Below, in pieces: positions 14,029 to 21,105 of a stretch of DNA of 21,549 bases. The stretch is from Gammaproteobacteria bacterium (GTDB lineage: Bacteria > Pseudomonadota > Gammaproteobacteria > DSM-19610). How positions within the stretch are numbered: the stretch's first letter is position 1; the number at the start of each line of letters is the position of its first letter. The notes under the pieces were generated by a model. It worked only from the letters and a program-made list of their open reading frames with translations. It searched no databases and had not been told where the DNA came from. The stretch spans positions 1 to 21,549 of the forward strand of contig DRQL01000065.1 of the NCBI GenBank assembly GCA_011371465.1, in the 5' to 3' direction. A program made the translations under genes and the position numbers.

Positions 14029-15960
14029 GTGTACCGATTATTGTTTCTGCTGTTCGTCCTGCTACTGGGCCTGGCCGGCTGCTCGGGTGTACCGGAGCAG
14101 GCAGCAACGCCGGTCGAAGACACCCTGTCCCCGGCCGCACAGGCACTGATTGACCAGGGCGATTACCTGTCCGCCGCACAACTGTATATCAGCGCGGCCA
14201 GAACAGCACCCGAAAAGCAGCGCAGCGCGCTGCGCCTGGAGGCCGCGGAGCTGCTCGCCAGGGGCAAATTGTGGCAACAACTGTCCCCGGTGCTGGCCAG
14301 TCTCGACCCGGCCCGCCTGGACGCGTCGCAGCGCACCCGCTACCGGCTGCTGGACGCCGAACGTGCCGTGGCGGAACACCAGCCGGATATCGCCCTGGAA
14401 CAGCTGCGGGCGATCAGTAACCCGGAGTCCCTGCCCGACCTCGGCAGGCGCTATTACCGGATTCGCGCCGACGCCTACGCACTGAGCGGCAATGCCCTGG
14501 AAGCCGCCCGGCAACTGATCTGGCTGGACGGACTGATCGATGACCCGGATGAGAAACTGGCCAACCAGTACCGGATATGGGAACAGTTCGCCAACCTGTC
14601 GGATGAAACCCTCGAACAGTTGCGCGTAAACCCGCCACCCGACCCGCTCAGCGGCTGGATGGAACTGGTACTGCTGACCCGGCAGAATGCCCGCGACCCG
14701 CAGGCCTGGAACGCGGCCCTGGACAACTGGCGCCTGCGCTATCCCGGCCACAGTGCCGCGGACACGCTGTTACCGGACCTGTTGCAGCAGGTCGGTCAGC
14801 TGGGCGCCCGCGCAAGACACATCGCCGTACTGCTGCCCCTCAGCGGCACCGCAGCCGACTCCGCCATGGCGATCCGGGACGGGATCCTCACCGCCTACTA
14901 CCGCGACAGCCCCGAACAGCGGCCCGAGATACGTTTCTACGATACCGGCGGCAATGCGCAGATACTCTGGTCCGTGTACCAGCATGCCGTGCAGACCGGC
15001 GCGGAATTCGTCATCGGGCCGCTGCTCAAGGACAGCATCCGGCAACTGGCACGCTCGGGCGAACTGCCGGTCCCGGTGCTTGCACTGAACCAGATCGGCA
15101 ACCGACGTACCGGTTTACCGCTGTACCAGTACGGCCTGGCCCCGGAAGACGAAGCCCGGCAGGTCGCCGAAAAAATGATCCATGATGGTCAGCGCCAGGT
15201 GGTTGCGCTGGTGCCGGACACCCCCTGGGGATCGCGTGTGCTGGCGGCTTTCGAACAGCAGTTTATCGCGCTGGGCGGAGAGATACTCAGCAGCGCACAG
15301 TACCCGTCCAACAGCGCAGATTTCAAGGCGCCGATCGAACATACCCTGAACCTGGACGCCAGCAAGAACCGTCACCGCGCGCTGCAGCGCCTGCTGGGAG
15401 AGAAACTGGAATTCGAACCGCGGCGTCGACAGGACGTGAACGCAATCTTTGTGCTTGGCTTCCCGCGCCAGGCACGCCAGCTGAAACCGCAACTGCGTTT
15501 TCATCATGCAGGCGATATACCCATCTACAGCACATCACACGTATTTGCCGCCAATCCTGACCCCTCCCTCGACCGGGACATGGACGGGCTGCTGTTCTGT
15601 GACATGCCCTGGGTTCTCGATTACAGCGGTCGCTGGTCAGCACAACGTGAACAACTGGCATCCGCCTGGCCAAACCGCAGCCAGCGTTTCCAGCGGCTGT
15701 TTGCACTCGGTTACGATGCCTACCAGGTCAGTCCCTGGCTGGAATCCCTGAACATGCCCGGCTTTGCCTATTTCCCCGGCGCTACCGGCGTGCTGACGCT
15801 GGATGACAACAAACAGTTACACCGCGCCCTGGAGTGGGCGCAGTTTCGCAAGGGACGACCGCAACCGATTCTGCCCAGGGAGGGACAGGATGAACCGGAA
15901 AACAACGGGGGATTACGCCGAGACACTGGCGGCCCGCTATCTGGTACGCCAGGGTCTTGA
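14029..15960 (+). CDS. lpoA: LpoA-type penicillin-binding protein activator lipoprotein
   Basis: LpoA is an outer-membrane lipoprotein that reaches through the periplasm to activate PBP1A. The 643-aa protein starts at GTG with a lipoprotein signal: a hydrophobic run and lipobox LAGC with Cys18. A TPR-like helical N-terminal domain follows (about 25-250). The C-terminal domain is like a type I periplasmic-binding protein and starts near ARHIAVLLPLSGTAADSAMA (about 260) and includes FVIGPLLKDSI and VPVLALNQIG. ALEWAQFRKGRPQPI marks the usual end of the family. A further 27-residue Gly/Pro/Arg-rich tail (617-643) is encoded in the 71-nt overlap with yraN. No strong ribosome binding site precedes the GTG. 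Confidence 0.92.
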   Translation: MYRLLFLLFVLLLGLAGCSGVPEQAATPVEDTLSPAAQALIDQGDYLSAAQLYISAARTAPEKQRSALRLEAAELLARGKLWQQLSPVLASLDPARLDASQRTRYRLLDAERAVAEHQPDIALEQLRAISNPESLPDLGRRYYRIRADAYALSGNALEAARQLIWLDGLIDDPDEKLANQYRIWEQFANLSDETLEQLRVNPPPDPLSGWMELVLLTRQNARDPQAWNAALDNWRLRYPGHSAADTLLPDLLQQVGQLGARARHIAVLLPLSGTAADSAMAIRDGILTAYYRDSPEQRPEIRFYDTGGNAQILWSVYQHAVQTGAEFVIGPLLKDSIRQLARSGELPVPVLALNQIGNRRTGLPLYQYGLAPEDEARQVAEKMIHDGQRQVVALVPDTPWGSRVLAAFEQQFIALGGEILSSAQYPSNSADFKAPIEHTLNLDASKNRHRALQRLLGEKLEFEPRRRQDVNAIFVLGFPRQARQLKPQLRFHHAGDIPIYSTSHVFAANPDPSLDRDMDGLLFCDMPWVLDYSGRWSAQREQLASAWPNRSQRFQRLFALGYDAYQVSPWLESLNMPGFAYFPGATGVLTLDDNKQLHRALEWAQFRKGRPQPILPREGQDEPENNGGLRRDTGGPLSGTPGS

Positions 15961-16252
15961 ACTGCTGGCACGTAATTTTCGTTGCCGCCGTGGTGAAATC
16001 GACCTGGTCATGCGGGATGGCGACAAGCTGGTGTTTGTTGAGGTACGATACCGGCGGCGCACCGGCTTCGGGCACGCTGCGGAAACCGTTTCTCGCAGCA
16101 AGCAGGCGCGGATCATTCATTGCGCACGCTTTTACCTGACGGTACATCAGGGCTGGAATACGGCGGCGCGCTTCGATGTGGTCGCGGTCGAAGGCAGGCT
16201 GGATAACTGTACCGTCGAATGGATTGCGGACGCATTCCGACTGGACGACTGA
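15890..16252 (+). CDS. yraN: UPF0102 (YraN) nuclease-fold protein
   Basis: This 120-aa member of the YraN/UPF0102 family starts MNRKTTGDYAETLAARYLVR and has the core GEIDLVMRDG plus FVEVRYRRR. That is a PD-(D/E)XK nuclease-like arrangement with Arg in the usual Lys place, as also seen in E. coli YraN. FDVVAVEG and the terminal WIADAFR are conserved too. The biochemical role is not settled; linkage to recombination or competence nucleases is inference. The start at 15890 lies inside the lpoA 3' end and is backed by AGGGAGG-type purines just upstream. The homology begins at once after this ATG, so the overlap with lpoA is real. Confidence 0.93.
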   Translation: MNRKTTGDYAETLAARYLVRQGLELLARNFRCRRGEIDLVMRDGDKLVFVEVRYRRRTGFGHAAETVSRSKQARIIHCARFYLTVHQGWNTAARFDVVAVEGRLDNCTVEWIADAFRLDD

Positions 16253-16296
16253 CCCGGGCAAGGGGCCCGGCCAGGCAACTGAACTGGAGATTCCTG

Positions 16297-16887
16297 ATGA
16301 TGGCAACACGCTGGATTGTTACGGGCACCCTGCTGCTTAGCGCCCTGTTACTGAACGGCTGCGTCCCGGTAGTCGTGGTAGGCGGTGCCGCCGCAACCGC
16401 ATCGCTGGTTCACGACCGGCGCACCACAGGATCCATCGTCGAGGATGAGGCCATCGAACTGCGGGTCATCAATGCACTCAGCAAGGAAAAGGAACTCAGC
16501 CAGCAGTCACACATCAACGTCACCAGCTACAACTATACTGTCCTGCTGACCGGCGAGACACCTACCGAGGCCTTCCGCAAGCGCGCCGGCGACCTCGCCC
16601 GCGCCCAGGAGAAAGTGCGGCGCGTACACAACGAACTGGTGATTGCCGCACCCAGCTCCATGATGACCCGCAGCAGCGACTCGCTGATCACCACCAGGGT
16701 CAAGTCGGCCCTGTTCAAGGTAAAGGTCGAGGGTTTCGACCCCAGCCGGGTAAAGGTGGTGACCGAAAACGGAACGGTATACCTCATGGGCCTGCTGTAC
16801 CACAGGGAAGCCGAGGCAGTCACCGAACAGGCCCGGCAGGTCAGCGGTGTACAGCGCATCGTCACGCTCTACCAGTACCAGGACTGA
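16297..16887 (+). CDS. dolP: DolP/YraP-like lipoprotein with two BON domains
   Basis: DolP-type proteins are outer-membrane lipoproteins that bind anionic phospholipid and support envelope integrity. The 196-aa product (from ATG 16297; a second ATG follows directly) has a lipoprotein signal ending LLLNGC (Cys22). A short hydrophobic VVVVGGAAATAS stretch follows, with the characteristic DRRTTGSIVEDEAIELRV. Two BON domains come next (about 50-115 and 125-195), each with an alpha-beta pattern and a central Gly/Val turn (YTVLLTGETP; GTVYLMGLLY). GGAG lies 9 nt upstream. In E. coli diaA separates yraN and dolP; here the gap is only 44 nt, holding a 6-bp hairpin (16254-16270) without a T-run. Confidence 0.9.
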   Translation: MMATRWIVTGTLLLSALLLNGCVPVVVVGGAAATASLVHDRRTTGSIVEDEAIELRVINALSKEKELSQQSHINVTSYNYTVLLTGETPTEAFRKRAGDLARAQEKVRRVHNELVIAAPSSMMTRSSDSLITTRVKSALFKVKVEGFDPSRVKVVTENGTVYLMGLLYHREAEAVTEQARQVSGVQRIVTLYQYQD

Positions 16888-16914
16888 ACCCGTTGCCCGC
16901 GCGGCCGGCATCCC

Positions 16915-18306
16915 TTGCACGCTGAATTCCTGAATCACCTCGGGACACTGCTCCCCGCGCGGCAACTGCTTACCGATCCTGCCGACCGCCGCGCCTACGG
17001 CTACGACAACAGCACTCTGCAGGGCTCGCCGCTGGCCGTGGCGCTACCGGAGGAACACCAGCAGGTCGTGGCGATCGTAAAAGCCTGCCGCCATTACGGG
17101 GTGTCGCTGATCGCCCGCGGTCAGGGCACCGGCACGACCGGCGCAACCGTTCCCCGTAACGACCACTCTCTGGTCCTCTCCCTGCAACGCATGGACCGCA
17201 TCATCGAGCTGGACCGTGACAACCGTCTGCTGGTGGCAGAACCGGGCGCCAGTAACCAGGCTGTACAGGATGCGGCCGCTACGGAAGGCTTCTTCTGGCC
17301 ACCCGATCCTACCAGTGCCGCGGTCTGCACCCTGGGTGGCAACCTGGCTTATAACTCGGCCGGGCCGCGTGCTGTCAAGTACGGGACCCCGCGGGAAAAC
17401 ACCCTGGCACTGAAAGCGGTAACCGGTACCGGTGAGACCCTGCGCACCGGCACGAAAACCACCAAGGGCGTAGTCGGCTACGACCTGACCCGCCTGCTGA
17501 TCGGTTCGGAAGGCACGCTGGCCATCATCACCGAAGCCACTCTGAAACTGACTCCCCTGCAACCGGCCAAACGTACCCTGAGGGCTATATACAGGGACGT
17601 GCACAGTGCCGCACGCGCGGTTTCCGCCATCATGTCGCAACCGGTGATTCCCTGTGCGCTGGAATTCATGGATGGCAACGCCATCGACATGGTGCGTGAT
17701 ACGCAGGCCGGGCTGCCCGAAACCGCCGGGGCCCTGCTGATGATCGAAGTGGACGGCATCGAGTCCCAGCTCGATGACATGGTCACCCGCCTGGTTAGCG
17801 CGGCATCGACTGATGGGCTGCTGGATATCCGGCAGGCGTGTTCACAACAGGAAGTCCAGGCGCTGTGGGAAACCCGCAAGGCACTCTCCCCCGCCCTGCG
17901 CCGCGTTGCACCGAAGAAAATCAACGAGGACGTCGTGGTGCCGGTTTCGCGCATACCGGAACTGGTGGAACAACTGGCCGCACTGGCCTCCCGGCACCAC
18001 ACCCGCATTATCAACTTCGGCCACGCCGGCAACGGTAACCTGCACGTAAACCTGCTCTTTGATCCTGACGACCCCGCCCAGCAACAACGCGCCGAAGCCT
18101 GCCTGGAGGACCTGTTCAGCGTCGTGCTGGAAATGGATGGCACCCTGTCCGGCGAACACGGTGTGGGCCTGGTCAAACGTGACTGGGTGGCCAGGGAACT
18201 CGACCCGTACAGCCTGCAGCTGATGTATGCCATCAAGCGTCAGTTCGACCCGGACGGTATCCTGAATCCCGGCAAGACTCTGCCTGCAATCGACGGGCAA
18301 CCGTAA
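16915..18306 (+). CDS. FAD-linked 2-hydroxyacid dehydrogenase (GlcD/D-lactate dehydrogenase family)
   Basis: This is a flavoprotein of the GlcD/Dld family that probably oxidises a D-2-hydroxyacid such as D-lactate or glycolate and passes electrons to the respiratory chain. The 463-aa protein has an N-terminal FAD_binding_4 domain with RGQGTGTTGATVP, VAEPGASNQAVQD, TLGGNLAYNSAGPRAVKYG, GVVGYDLTRLLIGSEGTLAI. A C-terminal FAD-oxidase domain follows, with INEDVVVPVSRIPELV, NFGHAGNGNLHVN (metal/flavin-site His) and SGEHGVGLVKRDW, ending FDPDGILNPGK. The exact substrate cannot be read from sequence. No GlcE or GlcF genes are adjacent. The start is uncertain: TTG at 16915 lies near the conserved N-terminus but lacks a clear ribosome binding site. 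The gene may be cotranscribed with dolP (27-nt gap). Confidence 0.88.
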   Translation: MHAEFLNHLGTLLPARQLLTDPADRRAYGYDNSTLQGSPLAVALPEEHQQVVAIVKACRHYGVSLIARGQGTGTTGATVPRNDHSLVLSLQRMDRIIELDRDNRLLVAEPGASNQAVQDAAATEGFFWPPDPTSAAVCTLGGNLAYNSAGPRAVKYGTPRENTLALKAVTGTGETLRTGTKTTKGVVGYDLTRLLIGSEGTLAIITEATLKLTPLQPAKRTLRAIYRDVHSAARAVSAIMSQPVIPCALEFMDGNAIDMVRDTQAGLPETAGALLMIEVDGIESQLDDMVTRLVSAASTDGLLDIRQACSQQEVQALWETRKALSPALRRVAPKKINEDVVVPVSRIPELVEQLAALASRHHTRIINFGHAGNGNLHVNLLFDPDDPAQQQRAEACLEDLFSVVLEMDGTLSGEHGVGLVKRDWVARELDPYSLQLMYAIKRQFDPDGILNPGKTLPAIDGQP

Positions 18307-18314
18307 CGCCGGCT

Positions 18315-19256
18315 TCAATACAGCGACGTGCACCAGCCGGGGGTCTTTTTCAGCCCTTCCTCCAGTTGCAGTTCCGGTTGCCAGTCCAGCACCTGCTGAA
18401 TCGCCTCGTTGTCGCACACCCAGTCTGGATGACGCAACTCGCGCAGTTTTTCCGGCGTCAGCATGGGTGCATAACGCAGACGAAGCGCCAGCCAGCGATT
18501 GATCCAGGCCGGTATCGACAACAGGAAGGAGGGGATGGCCAGCGCCCGCACCGGGCGTGTGCACAGGCGCGATACGATTGCGGTCACGTCGTCCCAACCG
18601 TAACCGCCGGGCTTTCCGTCGTGCAAACTGTAGACACCGCTGGCCACCGTTTCGCTGCGCAGCCAGCACGCCACCAGCCGTGCCATGTCCTCTACGTGCA
18701 GCATGGAAAAACGTGCATCCCGTGCGCCAAAAACCGGTGCGATCCCTTTCGCCATCAACCGGAACAGCGGCAGCATTTCCCGGTCACCGGGACCGTATAC
18801 GGCGGGCGGGCGCAAGGCGATCCAGTTCAGCGCGCTCGCCTGTTGCTGCAGCACCTGTTCGCCCGCGTATTTACTGGCTGCGTAGAACGACAGGGCCGGC
18901 TCACGCGCCGCAAGCGAAGAAAGACAGAACAGGCGGGCCGGGCGGGCCTGGGATGACAGGGCCTCAACGAGACGGCGAACCCCGTCTACGTTCACACGAT
19001 CGAATGCCCGCGCATCCGCACCACGCACCACACCCGCACAGTGCACCACGGCGATGGCATCGCTACACAGGCGGTCGAGCGCAGCCCGGTCTTCCAGGTC
19101 ACCCGGCACCACCTCGTCTACGAACGGTGCAGCTGCCTGCAGGCGTGTTGCGGATCGTACCAGGGCGCGCACCTGCCAGCCTTCATCGTGCAGGTACCTG
19201 CAGATCGCCTGGCCGATAAACCCGGTGGCACCGGTGACCGCTACCCACCCGGCCAT
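18315..19256 (-). CDS. NAD(P)-dependent epimerase/dehydratase family protein (extended SDR)
   Basis: This is a 313-aa extended short-chain dehydrogenase/reductase. The Rossmann nucleotide loop TGATGFIG (8-15) and the DLEDRAAL acidic segment are present. So are CAGVV (NAG-like), the catalytic Ser at 113-114 (LSSLAA), Tyr125 and Lys129 (YAASK), and RPPAVYGPGD. The C-terminal half, with VLDWQPELQLEEGLKKTPGW, is typical of NAD-dependent epimerases. The substrate is unknown. As a neighbour of the fatty-acyl-AMP ligase it might act as an epimerase, dehydratase or ketoreductase in the same lipid pathway; that is inference. AGAGGGA 7 nt upstream supports the ATG at 19256. It is convergent with the FAD oxidase (8-nt gap). 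A strong terminator lies immediately upstream of its ribosome binding site. Confidence 0.88.
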   Translation of the reverse strand: MAGWVAVTGATGFIGQAICRYLHDEGWQVRALVRSATRLQAAAPFVDEVVPGDLEDRAALDRLCSDAIAVVHCAGVVRGADARAFDRVNVDGVRRLVEALSSQARPARLFCLSSLAAREPALSFYAASKYAGEQVLQQQASALNWIALRPPAVYGPGDREMLPLFRLMAKGIAPVFGARDARFSMLHVEDMARLVACWLRSETVASGVYSLHDGKPGGYGWDDVTAIVSRLCTRPVRALAIPSFLLSIPAWINRWLALRLRYAPMLTPEKLRELRHPDWVCDNEAIQQVLDWQPELQLEEGLKKTPGWCTSLY

Positions 19257-19276
19257 GGCCAGTCCCTCTCACAGGC

Positions 19277-19305
19277 AAAAAATAACCGGCCGAAGCCGGT
19301 TATTT
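19277..19305 (-). terminator. UUCG-loop intrinsic terminator after the fatty-acyl-AMP ligase gene
   Basis: On the minus strand, arms 19305-19295 and 19290-19280 form a perfect 11-bp stem (AAATAACCGGC/GCCGGTTATTT) capped by a C(UUCG)G tetraloop. A T-run down to 19277 follows. The outer A:U pairs make it partly symmetric, but a tract of T on the plus strand side is only three long. The direction is therefore leftward, ending the FAAL transcript 31 nt after its stop codon and about 20 nt before the SDR start. Confidence 0.9.
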
Positions 19306-19335
19306 CGATGACCGTAGCAACTTCAACTTCCGGCA

Positions 19336-21105
19336 CTAGCCCTGCCTGAGCTCCAGCGCATCGCTCGCTTCCTGTCCCAGCGCATTCATGTCGTGCGTTT
19401 CCATGAAGTTCTGACGCGCCTTGGAACGGGACAGCTTGCCGGAGGATGTGCGCGGCAGGGTGTGCAGCGGCACCAGTTCGACCAGTACGTCGATACCCAG
19501 TTCCAGGTGCACCAGTCGGTTCAGCCGGTCGACCAGGCTGGCCCGTGCGTTGGGGTCGGATTCACGACACTGCACCACCAGCACGCAGATCTCGTTCTCT
19601 TCCGGACCGGGTACCGAGAACGCCAGTGCATCACCCATGCGCACTTCGGGCTGGTGCTCGGCCAGGTATTCCAGGTCCTGCGGCCAGATGTTGCGGCCAT
19701 TGATAATGATCAGGTCCTTCTTGCGCCCGGTAATGATCAGGCTGCCGTTCACCTGGTAACCCACGTCACCGGTATTCAGCCAGCCGTCTTCCGACAGGCA
19801 GTTGGCGGTTTCTTCCGGCTCGTTGAAGTAGCCGGACATGACGCTGTCGCCGCGCACGAAAATGCTGCCGCTGTGACGGTCGGACAGCACCTCGCCCGCC
19901 TCGTTACGGATTTCCACTTCGTAGCCGGGCAGCGGCTTGCCGCATTCCACGAAACAGCGGGCCCGGCCCGGGTTTTCGAGGTTCGCGATCGGCAGCGCTT
20001 CCTGGTGATCGGAATGGTGATCACCGTCCACACAGTCCGTGGAGTGACCTTCAAACAGGGGCGAGAAACTGATCGCCAGCGAACACTCGGCCATGCCGTA
20101 GCAGGCCAGGAATGCTTTTTCGTTGAAGCCTGCCGGCGCAAGCGCCCTGGCGAAACGGGTCAGGGTCTCGGAACGGATCATTTCCGCACCGACACCGGCC
20201 ACGCGCCAGTTGCTCAGGTCGTATTTTTCGGCTTCACCGGGACGCAGCCGCCGCGTGCACAGTTCAAAACCGAACGGCGGACTGAAGGAAATCGTCGCCT
20301 TGGTCTTGGTCATCAGCCTCAGCCACTGACGCGGGCGCATGGCAAATTCACGCGTGTCCAGGTAATCCACGGAAACCTGGGCAGCCACCGGCACCAGCAC
20401 CAGGCCCACCAGGCCCATGTCGTGGTAGAACGGTAGCCAGGAAAAACAGCGATCGCCGCGGCCCATCTTCACGCCGTGGCGAATAATGCCTGCCAGGTTA
20501 CTCATGACCGCTTTCTGCTTGATGACCACACCACGCGGGAAACGGGTACTGCCGGAGGTGTACTGGATATAGGCAATATCGTCAGGGGTTATGGTCGGCA
20601 GCTCGACCTCCGCTTCCGGAAGTGCATCGAACACAGCGGGGTCACCGATCAGGCGCAGTTCCAGACCTTCTCCTGCTTCCTCGAGAAACGAAGAGTAGCC
20701 GATGGGCGCCATGGCCATCGCCGCCTTGCTGGACTCCAGCAGGCCGCGCAACTGGGTCACATAGACCGTATGCCCGCCCAGGTTCACGGAAGCCGGCAGG
20801 GAAACAGGAATCAACCCGGCGTACTGGCAGGCGAAAAAGAAGCGCAGAAAATCAGGGTTGGTTTCGGCAACCAACGCAACACGGTCGCCCTTTTCAAGAC
20901 CGGCCGCGAGTAATTTGCGGGCAAGCACACGCGATGCCTCACGCAATTCCCCATAGGGAAGCGTTGCATACAGTTCACCCCTGCCGGTATAGAAATTCGC
21001 ACCGGTTTCGCCCTGCGCCGAGTAATCCAGGGCTTCAGTGAGGGTAGCGAAATCAGCAGCGCGAAATGGCAGGTTGTGTACAGTTGGTGTAGATACTGTG
21101 CCCAA
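19336..21105 (-). CDS. Fatty-acyl-AMP ligase (FAAL, AMP-binding protein)
   Basis: FAALs activate fatty acids as acyl-adenylates and hand them to an acyl carrier protein instead of CoA. The 589-aa protein has the ANL-superfamily motifs YTSGSTRFPRG (182-192), YGMAE (336-340), GWLNTGDVGY (Asp447) and PRTSSGKLSR (catalytic Lys557). FAAL-type features are SWLPFYHDMGLVG (222-234) and TGRKKDLIIINGRNIWPQDLE (459-479). The latter has the NxxPQDLE form rather than the acyl-CoA synthetase form. An unusual acidic/His stretch, DCVDGDHHSDHQEA (357-370), lies before VECGKPLPGYEV. The start TTG at 21105 has AGGGA about 9 nt upstream; no better start is near the conserved N-terminus. No ACP or partner enzyme other than the SDR is within the window. 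Confidence 0.9.
   Translation of the reverse strand: MGTVSTPTVHNLPFRAADFATLTEALDYSAQGETGANFYTGRGELYATLPYGELREASRVLARKLLAAGLEKGDRVALVAETNPDFLRFFFACQYAGLIPVSLPASVNLGGHTVYVTQLRGLLESSKAAMAMAPIGYSSFLEEAGEGLELRLIGDPAVFDALPEAEVELPTITPDDIAYIQYTSGSTRFPRGVVIKQKAVMSNLAGIIRHGVKMGRGDRCFSWLPFYHDMGLVGLVLVPVAAQVSVDYLDTREFAMRPRQWLRLMTKTKATISFSPPFGFELCTRRLRPGEAEKYDLSNWRVAGVGAEMIRSETLTRFARALAPAGFNEKAFLACYGMAECSLAISFSPLFEGHSTDCVDGDHHSDHQEALPIANLENPGRARCFVECGKPLPGYEVEIRNEAGEVLSDRHSGSIFVRGDSVMSGYFNEPEETANCLSEDGWLNTGDVGYQVNGSLIITGRKKDLIIINGRNIWPQDLEYLAEHQPEVRMGDALAFSVPGPEENEICVLVVQCRESDPNARASLVDRLNRLVHLELGIDVLVELVPLHTLPRTSSGKLSRSKARQNFMETHDMNALGQEASDALELRQG

Noticed and set aside
16254..16270. 6-bp CCGGGC/GCCCGG hairpin between yraN and the dolP-like gene as a terminator
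   Set aside because: No T-run follows it, and it abuts the yraN stop. It may be incidental in GC-rich DNA.
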